Assembly: GCA_947652115.1 (NCBI GenBank)
Contig: OX393565.1
Location: forward strand, 10,677,407-10,741,406
Length of the DNA: 64,000 nucleotides
Source: Blastomussa wellsi
Taxonomy: Eukaryota; Cnidaria; Anthozoa; Scleractinia; Plerogyridae
Direction: 5' to 3'
Each line of letters starts with the position of its first letter. The first letter of the stretch is position 1. Under the pieces are notes generated by a model that ran no database searches, was not told the origin of the DNA, and saw only the letters and a program-made list of their open reading frames with translations. Of this stretch, positions 26,157-38,300 are shown in pieces. The position numbers and the translations under genes were made by a program.

Positions 26157-27547
26157 TAGAGATAACCTTACCTACAAACTGGGCCAATTTTCTAGCAGTA
26201 CTAGAAGGATACTGAGAACTAATTGAATCAATAACCTGTACAACACTGAGAATCCTAACCGAAGGAATGGAAATAGTATGAACGGCTAAATCAATACAAT
26301 AACCCAACCAGACTAAACAAGAAGTTGGTTGCCAAATCGATTTACTGTCATTAGGCAGGAAACCAGACAGCTGAAGCGAAGTCTTAACAAATAATGAGGC
26401 AGCTTTGCAGCGAGCGAAATCACGGGCGGAACCAAGCCCGTCATCAAGGTAAACTGTTATTCTCACAGAATGACTTCTCCAATATCGGACGAGAACACGA
26501 ACAACCTTAGTGAAAATATAAGGAGCTGAAGAGAGCCCAAAAGGGAGTACTGTAAACACGAAAAATTTCCTTACGCCGTTAACAACCCAAGAAAACCCTA
26601 AAAAAGTTTGAAGATCCTGCAAAATATCAATATGGTGGTAACCTGATTTGAGATCAAATTTAAACATGAAATGATCGGAAGGAAGATAAACACAAGCGTT
26701 TCTAATATCCTCAAACTTAAACTTTTCTTTCCAGATATGTTTATTGACATGCCTGAGGTCTAAAATCAACCTCTTCTTGCCGCAACTCTGTACGGAAACA
26801 GACAAGGGATTGACGACATGAGGAGGATTAGATACTTGAACAACTGAACCTGACAAAATAAGCTCTTGAATAGCCTTCAAAACAAAATCAGCGTGCGTAA
26901 GTGCTGAATGGTTATTGTCGAAAAACGCATTCTGAGGAAATGTAATAAAGGGTATGGCATACCCCTTGTCAATAACCCGGAGAATGAAATCATTTGCACC
27001 TAACGTATCCGCCCAAAAACTAAAATGAGCTTTAAGCCTACCCTTAACCGATTGAATACTATCGGGAGAATTCTCAAATTCAAAACACTCCTCTAAAGCT
27101 GGACCTTCGTCAAAAATACCTTCAAGAGTTTCCTTTACTGCTTTACTATCAGCAATGGAACTACTGCTGCCCAGAAGAACCGCTGTCTTTACTTGACAAG
27201 CTTTGGATCTGTTTGTAGGTTGATCCGGGAGTGAAGAATAAGTTGGGGCAACTTGCTCTCCAATGGCCGGTCTTGCCGCAGGCGAAGCAGATGTCATAAC
27301 GGCCTTTAACAAAGGCGCCCTTTGACGTTTGAGGACGAAAATTAGTAAAATTTCTTGGAGTGATAGAGGAGACAGCCGATGAAAACCCCGAGGAAGTCTC
27401 TGGACGCTGAACGACCTGTAAAGAAAAAAGGAAGAAAGAGGAAAAGCTAAGTGACGGTCGATTACACCCACTGAAATGACCTAAAGTAAGAGCACCACAC
27501 GTGGTGAACCTATTTAAACACAACCCAACAATAAGCATGATGAACAC
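26137..27547 (-). CDS. Gag-like zinc knuckle and reverse transcriptase of DIRS-type element
   Basis: The first frame (27547-27161) ends in a CCHC knuckle (CFACGKTGHWRASC). The second, from about 27300 to 26137, has KKRLILDLRHVNKHI, FKFDLKSGYHHIDI (motif A), LPFGLSSAPYIFTK and VYLDDGLG (motif C with both Asp). The arrangement fits the gag/pol junction of DIRS-like elements. RT ends at 26137 where RNase H continues in another frame. Confidence 0.75.
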
Positions 27548-27625
27548 GCCTGAATGCAGTACGCATTACGTAGCCTCCAATCACACGCATAATTCCCAAC
27601 GCACCGAGCATAAAAACATACATAA

Positions 27626-28005
27626 AAATCTGCTTACACTGGTAATTTTACGAGAGAAAACCTTGCTCTTACAATGTCTCATAAAGATGGCCTTATCATT
27701 GAGATTGAAATTCAAACCTCATTTTGTGAATGTTCTGATCAATTCAAAAGTGGGAAATGCGTTTCCTTATGATCATGTGACGTGTGATGCAATAAATTAT
27801 TTCATAACTTAAGAAATGTTTTTCCAGAATGTACTTTCTTCTTCACAAATTTCTCTGATAGTTTTCATATTCGCCGTAAATGTGCAAAACGGCACAGCAC
27901 AATACCATATCCGTGGATACATTTCAAGTAGCTCATAAAATGATATCAAAAAATTAAAATAACGAGTTGGAAAGCCGCACATTTTTCGAACACGATTGCT
28001 CATTT
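27626..28005. pseudogene. Fragment resembling element 2 gene pair
   Basis: About 70 bases near 27643-27715 match 23020-23090 (the membrane protein 3' region) at high identity, for example CTCATAAAGATGNNCTTAT. The reverse frame 28003-27809 ends with MYPRIWY and a charged helix with TFWKNIS, resembling the C-terminus of the VLTF3-like gene. The two lie in the same convergent order as in element 2. It is a piece of a second, related element. Confidence 0.5.
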
Positions 28006-28028
28006 GCCTTGTGAGAAATGCCTTGGCA

Positions 28029-28205
28029 TCTGTGACGTTATTATGTCACGCACCGTATTATCACGTGACTCGGTATAGCCAATCACATGTGCTATACTCC
28101 ATGTGCTCTCAGTTTTTTCTACGGCACTTGTAAGTTCTGGATTCACCTTATTAAAGTCTTGGGTTAAACTACCTTTGTGATTATCTTTCAAGCAGAATCA
28201 TAACA
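28029..28205 (+). repeat. Probable Ty3/gypsy 5' LTR
   Basis: Starts TGTGACGT and ends AACA, directly followed by TGGTGTCAGAAGTG (28206-28219), which looks like a tRNA primer-binding site. The gag ORF begins 84 bases later. The 5' limit is inferred from the TG only; no 3' LTR was found. Confidence 0.5.
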
Positions 28206-28219
28206 TGGTGTCAGAAGTG
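28206..28219 (+). promoter_or_regulatory. Primer-binding site of gypsy fragment
   Basis: TGGTGTCAGAAGTG follows the LTR end directly; this is a common primer-binding sequence of gypsy-type elements. Confidence 0.5.
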
Positions 28220-28288
28220 TTGTTCTAACTATCGTCCTCCTCAAAATTCAGTTGGAAGCCTTTCTGAGTGACCTGAACTTGAGAGAAA

Positions 28289-28995
28289 ATGATGGATACC
28301 TCGAATGCCTCTGGCTCGACCGCTGGTTCAACACAGCAAGTTTCTTTGCCGACCTTTACATTGAATGTTCCTCCACCAGGACGGTTGGAATTGAAAGGAA
28401 AACTCTCCGACAATTGGAAAAAGTGGAAGCGAGTCTGGGATGCCTATGAAACCGTAACGAAGCTAAACGAAAAAGAAGGTAAATTTCGTGTAGCGACCTT
28501 CATCACTTGCATTGGCGCCGAAGCGCTCGAAGTACACAATGGTTTGCCATTTCACTCCGAGGATGAGAAACAGGACATAAACGTCGTTCTTGATCTATGG
28601 AACTTGCATTGTATTGGCCAGATAAACGTTATCTACGAGCGTTACCTGTTCAATAACCGAAAACAAAAGTCTCACAAATCCATCGATGTTTACGCTACAG
28701 CACTGCAAGCTTTGGAAGCAATGTGTGAATTTGGTGCTTTGAAAGACGAAATGATTCGTGATCGTCTTGTCTTGCACCTTGTACCTTGTTTATTAGTTTA
28801 TGAGCCTATCAAATGCCTATCACGCGGCACCATTCCAGGATATCCCTGCTCAGTATGTAAAGGATATACAATCCGGTGAGTTCTTTGAATTGCCAAAGCT
28901 CCTTCCGTGAAATCTGTCAGCTTTAAATGAGGATGACAATCTTAAGCTCACCCTAGACAACTCAGTGGCCAAAAACAAGACCCGCGTGTGGTCGT
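28289..28995 (+). pseudogene. Ty3/gypsy gag fragment
   Basis: The first 120 residues match retrotransposon capsid: LKGKLSDNWKKWKRVWDAYE, then CIGAEALEVHNGL, VIYERYLFNNRKQ, and later DRLVLH. The frame is damaged after about 28790, and the element ends abruptly at the hairpin MITE at 28997. No pol of this copy follows. Confidence 0.65.
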
Positions 28996-28996
28996 A

Positions 28997-29174
28997 AATA
29001 GGCCATTTCCGAGTTCGCTTGTGCCTCTATTTCAAGGCGAGTCTAAGTGCGAAGTCTTTGTAATGAAAATGAGTTTTCATTCATATGGAAAGCAAAACTA
29101 ATTACCATCACAAAACTTTCGCACTTAGACTCGCTTTGAAATAGAGGCTCAAGGGAACTCGGAAATGGCCTATT
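28997..29174. mobile_element. Hairpin (foldback) MITE
   Basis: Begins AATAGGCCATTTCCGAGTTC and ends with its reverse complement. The arms are about 57 bases with a few mismatches around a roughly 60-base centre. No coding capacity and no clear target duplication. It sits at the breakpoint between a gypsy gag and a DIRS-type pol. Confidence 0.75.
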
Positions 29175-29459
29175 GATCAGCAACTTTGGCTGATGATATT
29201 TACGGTGGCACCATTGGTGCTGAAAGAAGAGACCCCAAACCAACAGTGCCTCTTCTGGGGCCGAACATCGAGGCACTGGCAATACCTTCAATCGTAGTGG
29301 GTGGTGTCACAGGGACCCCTGTAGCTTTAAATATGTCTCACACCCCCAGGGAAACCACGAGAGACCAGAGATTGGGATCAAGACAAGACAAGGGATGTAG
29401 ACAAGGATACCCTTAAGTCCAACCCCTCCCAATAAAAATAAGGCATTCACTGGGTCCTT

Positions 29460-31029
29460 ACCCACTCCTATCAATGTAAATAGCCTAGAGAGGGTACTCA
29501 TTAATCACCCTGACCGTTTATTTGTTTCCCCTTTATGTAGCAGTCTCAAGTATGGTGCTGATATTGGATATAAGGGGGCCCGGGTTCCCAGGTTTTCCTG
29601 GAACTTACCAACTGCATTAGATCAGCCTGATGCAGTCACAGCTAATTCAATGAAAGAAGTTGCCTTGGGTCTTGTGGCTGGTCCTTTCCCTAACCCCCCT
29701 TTCCCAAATTTTCAGGTTTCCCCAATCAGGCTAGTTCCTAAGAAGCATTCCAGCAAATTTCAGACCATTTTCCATCTTTCCTTTCCGAAGTCTGGGGTAA
29801 CTATCTTTAACCATTCCATTTCAAAGGAGGATTTCAGCTTGCAGTACATTACCATTGATAATGCCATTGAGGGAATCCTATGCTTGGGACAAGGTCCATA
29901 TCTCGCAAAGACAGACATTGAGGCTGCTTTTCGCTTAATCCCTCTTCGGCCCTCCAATTATGAGCTGTTTGGTATGTACTGGCAAGGCTCTTATTATTAT
30001 GACAAGGTTCTCCCATTTGGATTACGAAGCACACCCTTCCTATTTAACCAGCTTTCAGAGGCTATTGAATGGATCCTGCTTAATAAGTGTCGTATCTCTT
30101 TTGTTTGCCACATTCTTGACAACTTTTTAATTATTGAGCCCACCTCTGGCTCACCTTCACCCAGCCAGGGCTGCAAACAGAGCTTGTTAAGCATGTTACT
30201 TACCCTTAGGAGCTTCTGCATCCCAACTGCTGCAGACAAAACTCAAGGGCCCTGTACTTGCCTAGAATGTATGGGAATTATCCTGGACTCTGTTAGGATG
30301 GAAGCCCGCCTTCCCGATGACAAAGTGGAACGCATTCAGACCTCCTTGACTAGTTTTAAATCTAGAAAGTCCTGTACCCTAAGAGAGTTGCAGGCTCTCA
30401 TTGGTACGCTAAACTTTGCCTGTAGGGTTGTTCCCCCAGGACGGCCATTTCTGCAGCGCATGGTCGAGTTAAACTGTAAAGTTTTTCAACCTCATCACCA
30501 TATCAAGTTAAGTTCTGGCTTTTTTAAGGACCTCCACATGTGGCAAGAGTTTATCTCAGATTGGAATAGTGCTAGCTTTTTCTTGTCAACTTCTTGGATC
30601 AACTCAGATTGTTTGCACCTGTATACCGATGCCTCTGGCTCCATAGGTTTTGGCATCTTTTCCTCTCACTGTCTCGGGCAGCCTGGTATTAGTATGGCAT
30701 GGCAAGAGCTTTTTGCTTTCGTGGTTGCTTGCCATTTGTGGGGCTCAACTTTCTCCAATAAGCGCATCTTATTCTTCTGTGACAACAAGTCTGTTGTAGA
30801 AATTGTGAATTCAAAGCGGTCTTGCATCCCTAGGGTTATGGACTTGGTCCACCACCTGACCCTTCTGACACTCAATTACAATTTTTACTTGAAGGTCAGC
30901 CACATCGAGGGTAAAAGGAATGAAATAGCTGATTCACTTTCTCACTTTCAGATGGAGAGATTTCACACTCTGGCCCCACACGCAGACTTACATCCCTGTC
31001 CCATACCGCAGGAACTCTGGGAGATTTAG
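29460..31029 (+). pseudogene. DIRS-type RT/RNase H, second element, mutated active site
   Basis: The frame is open from about 29460 to TAG 31027. RT signature: VSPIRLVPKKHSSKFQTIFHLS, YLAKTDIEAAFRLIPL (motif A), VLPFGLRSTPFLFNQL, and motif C as HILDNFLI, with Asn replacing the second catalytic Asp. RNase H follows: LYTDASGSIGFG, AWQELFA, FFCDNKSVVE, NEIADSLSH. A recombinase would be expected next, but only a few residues follow before the sequence breaks off near 31070. The element resembles DIRS more than gypsy. Confidence 0.65.
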
Positions 31030-31069
31030 ATGCGGACATCAACTACTACTTAAGAGAAGCCACCAGAAT

Positions 31070-31450
31070 ATTTCGAGAATCAAAAATCAGTGACAAAAAA
31101 ATCAATTTTTTTTCATTTTGCCAAAACATCCCTTTCTGAGAACTAGTTTCAAAAAAAGTATTTTAAAGTTCTAGCGATTTTTTATAAAAATGAATAAAAC
31201 ATTTTCTGTAGTTCTCTTTGGTATGATTTTTACTGCCATTTTTACAGAGGCGTATTTTGCACGATTTTTTGGGAGATTAAATGAAGGCTAACTTTGACCG
31301 GTTTAAACATCACCTGGTACCTAAAATTTCCACATTATAACCATACCAGACGGAAGCTCATTTATCAAAATATAAATCTGGAACATTTGGCAATTGGAAA
31401 TAGGCCTTATTCGTATTCCTGGACTGGCCTGGGACGAGTGTTTTTTTTTT
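31070..31450. other. AT-rich spacer
   Basis: No gene was recognised. It could include the 5' end of the ISL2EU-type transposon that begins in or before this stretch; no terminal inverted repeat was identified. Confidence 0.25.
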
Positions 31451-31544
31451 CGTGAAAGCGAGGCTCGTGCTGGGGAAAATTATTGAAACAGCTGGAAAAA
31501 TATGGAGAAAGTCACCTCGGTATGCAGTATTTGACGGCAAAATC

Positions 31545-32357
31545 ATGGTTAAACATAATTGCTGTGCCTATGGGTGCTCCAACAGCACTGAAAAACAGAA
31601 AAACCATCTGAAATATCCAGAACTCAAAGGAATAACGTTTCACACTTTCCCTATGGACGACCGAAAGAATACTTACGCACCCGGAATGAGTGAAAGCGAG
31701 AGAAGAAAACGGTGGATAGCTGCTTGTCGTTTAAGCAGTTTAAATGTCACAAGTCAAACAAGAATTTGTTCAGCACACTTTAAAGGTGGATTAGGACCCA
31801 CAAAGCTTAATCCGGTCCCAACAATTTTCAATTTCCCGACTCATTTGCAGCCCAAAACCCGACGGAAGGAAAGAAGGAAGGAAGGAAAGAAGAGGAGGAG
31901 CTTTGAGCTCTTTACAAAACAAAACCAACACTGCACCAAGGAGAAAAGTAGGTAAATTTGACAAGAACAAGAAAAACCAGGAACCAGTGGGGGTGTCATC
32001 ACAACTGCAGGAAACTGCGCACTCGAGCGACATGGATTTTATTTTACCTGAAGAGTTTGAAATGAAAACTGAACAGACACCTGATCCAAGGTCCCTTGTA
32101 GACAAGTATATTCAAACCAACCTTACCTGTGAAGACATCGACTGCATGGAAGCAGCCAAAGCTAAACTGGAAAATAAACGAGAACTGAAGAGAGAAATGT
32201 TTATAGATGACGTGCTGAATAGCAACAAGTCTGTGTCTTTCTACACTGGATTGCCATCCTATGCCTGTCTCATGATGTTATTCTCCTTTCTGAAACCTTT
32301 TGCAAATACAATGAAATATTGGGACAACAAGGAAAAGGGACAGAGGGAAACATATCA
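31545..32357 (+). pseudogene. THAP transposase, 5' exon, frameshifted
   Basis: ATG 31545 starts a THAP domain: C-x4-C in CCAYGC, conserved Trp in RRKRWIAACR, C-x2-H in RICSAHF, and FNFP at the end. A frameshift around 31900-31950 leads into a second frame with a linker and FYTGLPSYACLMMLFSFL, the block before the HTH. The exon ends at CAG|GTATCT (32357/32358), a good splice donor, and the matching acceptor is at 41321. Confidence 0.7.
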
Positions 32358-32642
32358 GGTATCTTAATATTACAGCACAGAAGTCTTGTTATTAATATTT
32401 CCTTTCATTTGTTTTCATGGACATTATGGCATAAAATGTTTCATGTTTGGTATGATTAAACAGATTAGAGCACCTTTTCTGTGTTTACATAGCCTCATCT
32501 AAACACCAAGAGGCAAGAATTCTCCCAACCCTCCAAGTGTTAAGATGAGGTTCTTTTAACACGGAAAAAGTAATCTGTTGCTTTCATAAAATAATTCTTA
32601 AAATATGAGCAAATCCAAAACGTCATAACCATGTTTGCATAC

Positions 32643-33005
32643 TGTGGTGTCCTGTGGACATCCGGGACTATGAACAGCGTGTTGAAATTAAAGGATGCCA
32701 ACCGATCCACAACGATCCCAGGACTTTATTATAAAGTGAACTCGCTAAACGTGTGTTACATCACGTAGCATCGAAACCGAACTAAATTAGTAATCATTCG
32801 ACATGGCGGGAACACAGCATGCATCTAATTAACTTAACCAATCAGAGTCCAACGTGACAGCATAAATTATCATACATAATTATAATTCTAACACAGCGGT
32901 CACGTGACCGAGCAAGGGTGTGTGCATGTGTGTACGAGCGGCAGTTCGGAGTGTGACTTTGTGTTGCTCGAGTTATTGGCCTTAGTGGCTTCAGGGAATA
33001 CTACA
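32643..33005 (+). repeat. Gypsy 5' LTR (363 bp)
   Basis: Starts TGTGGTGTCC, ends ATACTACA, preceded by target duplication CATAC and followed by TTGGCAACAAGG, the probable primer-binding site. Its last 91 bases (32915-33005) equal the 3' copy at 41083-41173 with one visible mismatch. Confidence 0.9.
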
Positions 33006-33028
33006 TTGGCAACAAGGATAGGATAAAT

Positions 33029-33919
33029 ATGACTGAGAAGCACTTACCACCGTTGGATTTAACCGGACCGGCTTCGCAAGTTGCAGACAGGTGGCATAAA
33101 TGGAAACGTGCGTTCGAATACTATGCCGACGGAAAGGGCATCGATAATGTTCGTAAGAAGACGTCTCAACTTTTGCATTTCGCTGGGATGGAAGTGCAAG
33201 ACATATTTGAAGACCTACAAGATCCTGGTCCTATCCCCGAGGACGATAACGCTTGCAAGGTCGCTATTCGCAAGCTGGATTTTTATTTTCGCGTCAAGGA
33301 GAATATTCTTTACGAGCGCCATGTTTTTCGTCAGCTGTCACTGCAGGGTGGGGAGACCGCTGACCAGTTTATGGTACGTCTACGAAAACAAGCGAGGCAT
33401 TGCAATTTCGGAATGAGTTTGAACGACAATTTGAGGGATCAGCTGATCGAGAAATTAACAGATTTTGAGTTGAAGAGGAAACTGTTGGAACAAAGGAACA
33501 TTACACTGGAAGAGGCCTTAGACAAAGCTCGTACTTGGGAAGCGGCTGGGAGACAGGCAACGAACATGATGATGAATCCAGTGGTAACAGAAGGAGACAG
33601 CGTCAATGCAATTAAGACGAGACAAGAAGAAGGGGATGATAGGCCCAGAAAGTGCGACAATTGTGGAAGAGAGGGACATCTGGCCATTGATAAGAACTGT
33701 CCAGCAAAAGGAAAGAAATGTGCAAAGTGTGGGAAGTATGGTCATTTTGCTTTGTGTTGTCAGGGAAAGAGCGATAATTATGCAACTGGAGGTAAATCGG
33801 GTCAGGGACGGAAAGGCTCTGGTAGACGTCAGTATTACAACGCTAACTTTGTGGGCGACCAGGAGGCATCTGACAGTGAGGAGAACTGTGCTTTTGCATT
33901 TGCAGTAACAGAGACGTGA
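33029..33919 (+). pseudogene. Gypsy gag with two zinc knuckles, cut by LINE
   Basis: A 296-residue frame from ATG 33029. The capsid region is clear (ASQVADRWHKWKRAFEYY, ILYERHVFRQL, GGETADQFMVRLRKQA). Two knuckles follow: CDNCGREGHLAIDKNC and CAKCGKYGHFALCC. The stop at 33917 lies in LINE sequence. The host frame continues after the second target-site copy (39286) into protease, so gag and pol were once one frame. Confidence 0.85.
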
Positions 33920-34034
33920 TGCATCGGAGCTGAACACACGTATGTTTCGGAGCTCCGCTAAATTCTTCCAGTTGCACAAAGTCAATTGAACAAAATTGTC
34001 TTTTTTCGAAGTTGGCTACACTCGCAAGTTTGAA

Positions 34035-34907
34035 ATGTCTGCTGGCAAGAGTAAAACGGAGAAAACGGAGAAGAAACGACTCCGAGTAAGTAGCTCTGCT
34101 TCCGAAGATATCGAGGAGCAGGCTGCCATTGCTGAGCTGCTCGAAAGAATCTCGCTGATTGAACAACAAGCAGTTGAAAGAGATGCTCGAATAACATCAC
34201 TAGAAGCTCAACTTGCTAATGCAAACGTAATGATACAGAAGTTAAAGAAAAAAACCGATGGCCTGCAAAACTCAATTGAATTTACACAAAAAGACCAGGC
34301 AGATGCCTTCGAGCGAATAGCGGAATGCGAGCAAGAGCAAGCCAACCAGGATGACGAGCTGATCAGACAAGACATATACAACCGACGTTGGAACATGATC
34401 TTTTACAAAGTCCCAGAAACTCAGGATGAAGACTGCACTGGCCTCGTCCGGGAGGTAATCACCAGAGACCTCAAGCTAAAACGTGAAGATGTAAACCAAT
34501 TCCAGTTTTGTGGAGTGCATCGTCTCGGTAAGCAAAGCCGTGGGCGACCAAGACCTATTATCGCTCGGTTCACTTGTCGAAGCGATCGCGACAAGGTGTG
34601 GAAAATGCGACGCAACCTCAAGGATTCAAACATAAGTATCGGGGATGATCTGCCAAGACGAGTACAGGAGATCAAAAGGAAAATCTTGATACCTGCGATG
34701 AAAAAAGCCAGAAGCTTAGACCCGAGAAATAAGGCTGCTGTAATTGGTGACAAGCTGGTCGTTAATGGAAGGCAATATCTACACTTCAACATCCCAAAGC
34801 GTTGGCTCGATAACCAGCCGCCCGTCGAGTCAAACGAAGAGCCAATTAATCATGATGGAGATTTGTCCCTGAACGCGGCACCGGAACCAGATCCAACCGC
34901 TGCGTAA
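34035..34907 (+). CDS. L1-type ORF1 RNA-binding protein
   Basis: A 290-residue ORF from ATG 34035. Lys-rich head, a coiled coil (about residues 30-115), then an L1-type RNA-recognition core: IYNRRWNMIFYKVPE, FQFCGVHRLG, RPIIARFTCRSDRDKVWK, and a C-terminal domain ending near RQYLHFN. It coats LINE RNA as a trimer. No internal stop. Confidence 0.8.
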   Translation: MSAGKSKTEKTEKKRLRVSSSASEDIEEQAAIAELLERISLIEQQAVERDARITSLEAQLANANVMIQKLKKKTDGLQNSIEFTQKDQADAFERIAECEQEQANQDDELIRQDIYNRRWNMIFYKVPETQDEDCTGLVREVITRDLKLKREDVNQFQFCGVHRLGKQSRGRPRPIIARFTCRSDRDKVWKMRRNLKDSNISIGDDLPRRVQEIKRKILIPAMKKARSLDPRNKAAVIGDKLVVNGRQYLHFNIPKRWLDNQPPVESNEEPINHDGDLSLNAAPEPDPTAA

Positions 34908-35300
34908 TGTAAGTTAATAAATCACAAACTCTTGCTGATAGAACAGTGGTCTAACCTAGTTCATATTAAGACATTTACACATATTAAGGAGCTCCAGAAC
35001 AGAAAAAATTAGTGTTAAGCATGTCTAATACGCACCAAAATTTAGTAAATTGCGTTAAGGCCAAAAGAGCCTGTTTTATTTTGCTTTCCTGTATTTTTCT
35101 TTTTTTAGGTAGGTTTCCTACTTTAGTATTTGTTTTCTATTTTCTCCTATCGTATGCAAATTCTTCTAATGTTTTCACCAAAAGTGCTTTTTTGCCAAAT
35201 TTTACTTCTAAATTTATGAACCCCATTGGGAGAAAGTTGTCAAATTTACATTCGCCGTGTTCTGTAATTGCCTTACATCTAGTTAATCAACGCCTTCAAC
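34908..35300. other. Spacer between LINE ORFs
   Basis: About 390 AT-rich bases between ORF1 and ORF2. No conserved coding; a short frame at 35012 is hydrophobic and not recognised. Confidence 0.4.
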
Positions 35301-38300
35301 TTGAAATGTCTCACTGTTAACGTAAGAGGTCTTAACAAATCGATAAAACGGCGTGCACTCTTTAGATGGCTGCATAAGCAGAACAAAGACTTTATTTTCC
35401 TCCAGGTGACGTACAGTTCAAAAGAAACAGCAAATTTGTGGGAGGCGGAATGGGGAGGAAAGGTGTTGTTCAACCATGGAACAACTCACAGCAAAGGTGT
35501 TATGATTCTCATAAATCCCAAACTTGACCTCAAAATTGAGAAAATTACCCAAGACAAAAACGGCAGGTTCATCATAGCCAACTTGATAATCGAAGACACG
35601 CATTTCATTTTAGTTAACGTATACTCCCCGAACGATGTTAATCAACAAGTACTATTTTTTAATGATCTACAAAATGAACTTCAACAATTTCCCCACGAAA
35701 ATATAATTATTGGTGGAGACTTTAACTGCGCTCTAACACACCGCGATAAAAAAGGAGGAAACCCTGTTACGCGAAAACTCCCGGTAATAAATGAAATTAA
35801 GAAGCTCTGCGACTTCTATGATCTTTGCGACATATGGCGCTCTTTAAATTCTGAAGCGTGTCAATTCACTTGGAGGGACAAGTCTTTTAAGGTGCAATGT
35901 CGGCTAGATTACTTTCTAATTTCCAACGAACTGAAAAATCTCGTTTCGGATTGTCGAATTGTTTTTACACCTAACACTGATCATTCCGCGGTGCAACTTA
36001 ACCTCGCTTCTGAAGAATCTAATCAAAAGAAAGGACCGGGTTTTTGGAAATTCAACTATTCCCTTCTCGAAGATAAACAATACGTTTCGCGTCTACGCGA
36101 AAACCTCCCACAATTTAAAAGCAAGTACCAAAATGTTGAAGATCTAGGGCTACGTTGGGACCTTATCAAAATGGAAATTAGAGGCTTCACGGTTAAATAC
36201 ACCAAAATTAAAGCACGAGAAAGACGTGACGAGGAAAAGTTCCTTCAAAATAGAATTAATGATCTAATCGTGAAGGCAGAAAAAAGCAAAAACAATAAAA
36301 AAATCATATATGAGCTCAACTCGACCAAAGTACGACTAAATAAGATAATAGCTTATAAAACGCGAGGAACGATTCTCAGAAGCCGAGCCAGATGGCATGA
36401 ACAGGGTGAACGTAATAGTAAGTACTTCTACGGTCTTGAGAAAAGAAACTACTCAAAAAAAGTTGTCACTAAATTAAAATTGAGTGACGGCTCATACACA
36501 ACTAACCAATTTGAAATTTTAACAGAACAAAAAAATTTCTACGAAAACCTCTACAAATCGCAAGTATCCTCCGTACAAAGCGCCCATGACAACGACGTTT
36601 TCTTCAATCCAAATGCCATCCCCACCTTGAACGAGGATGATCAAGCTTTATGCGAGGGACTTATCACAGAAACAGAAGCCCTAAATGCACTCAAAGATTT
36701 CTCCGCAAACAAAACTCCTGGCACAGACGGACTGTCTGTTGAATTCCTTAAATATTTCTGGCCTGAACTAAAAAACTCAATTGTTGACAGTTTTAATCAT
36801 GCTTTCCATAAAGGCTCCCTTTCAATTTCGCAAAGACGCGGAATCATATCTCTCATCCCGAAAAAGAATAAGGATAAAACAATTCTAGAAAATCTCAGAC
36901 CAATCTCTCTGCTAAATGTAGATTATAAAGTTCTCACCAAAGTTTTAGCCAAACGTCTAGAAAAAGTTCTTCCCAAATTAATAAACGCTGATCAAACAGG
37001 ATACGTAAAGGGACGTTATATTGGTGAAAACATCAGACTAATACAAGACTTAATGTTCTACTCTGACAAAGAAAACCTTCCAGGAATGGCTATCTTCCTT
37101 GACTTTCGTAAAGCTTTCGACACCATTGAATGGCACTACCTAGAAAAGGTCCTTGCCCAATTCAATTTTGGTCCTAATTTCTTACAATGGTTTAAAACTC
37201 TTCATGCTGACATTTCCAGCTGTGTTTTAAACAACGGACACGCTTCATGCTTTTTTCCTATTAAACATGGCGTGAGACAGGGCTGCCCGCTATCAGGTTT
37301 ACTGTTTGTCGTTGGCCTTGAACTTCTGGCTAGAGCCATCAAACATGACAACTTTATAAAAGGATTCACAATTGGAGGAAAAGAAATAAAAACGTCTATG
37401 TATGCAGACGACACCACTGTTTTTGTGCGCGACCTCGACTCAATAACGCATTTACTAAATTTGCTAGACAAATTTGCTTCGATTTCCGGTCTACAAGTCA
37501 ACACGTCAAAAACTGAAGCTTTGTGGCTTGGCCCGTGGAAAGACCGACAAGACACCCCGTTTAATTTTAATTACCGAAAAGATCCTATTTGCGCACTAGG
37601 CGTTTTTTTCTCTTACAATACGCCCGAAACGGACAAACTAAACTTCGGTGATAAGTTACGTAACATGGAAAAAGTTTTGAATGCTTGGAAATGCAGAAAA
37701 CTTACGTTAATCGGAAGGATTAACATCGTGAAAACTTTAGCGCTGTCGAAACTGATCTTTAATGCCTCTAACATCTACGTACCACCTCATGTCATTGACG
37801 AAGCCAACAAACTGATTTTTGACTTTATCTGGGAAGGAAAGCCCCCAAAAATAAAAAAAAGCACAATTATAGGGGAGAAAGCCAGCGGCGGTCTTAAAAT
37901 GATGGATTTTGGCATAATGGAAATTGCCCTTGAACTCGCATGGATTCAAAGGATACAACAAATTTCTGATGCAGGCTGGAAAGCTATACCAGAACACTTG
38001 CTTGGCCACCTTGGTGGCTTCGCCTTCGTATTACTCTGCCGCTATGATATAAATTTAATTCAGTTGCACAACCTACCGCCTTTTTATCGCTCTGTGCTGA
38101 AATACTGGCAAGACTACAGGGCTGTTTTCAATGACAACATTACACCGATTAAGAATGAAATAATTTGGAATAATAGTAACCTATTAATAAACAAAAATAC
38201 AATTTTCTTCAAACAATGGTACCAAAACGGAATCATACGCTTGCAAGACTTGCTTGATGTTGACTGCACCTTTCTATCCCTCCAAAAATTCCAACAAAAA

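Larger units (their letters stand above)
23730..27625 (-). mobile_element. DIRS-type tyrosine-recombinase retrotransposon
   Basis: Reverse-strand order: zinc-knuckle gag-like region (27547-27161), reverse transcriptase (27471-26137), RNase H (26156-25227), tyrosine recombinase (24952-23917). RT plus tyrosine recombinase in place of integrase defines DIRS/Ngaro-like elements. Terminal repeats were not resolved; limits are approximate. A run of 14 G lies at 25200-25213. Confidence 0.8.

Noticed and set aside
27501..27812. 103-aa plus-strand ORF as a gene
   Set aside because: It joins the DIRS flank to the fragment of element 2; the frame crosses the boundary.
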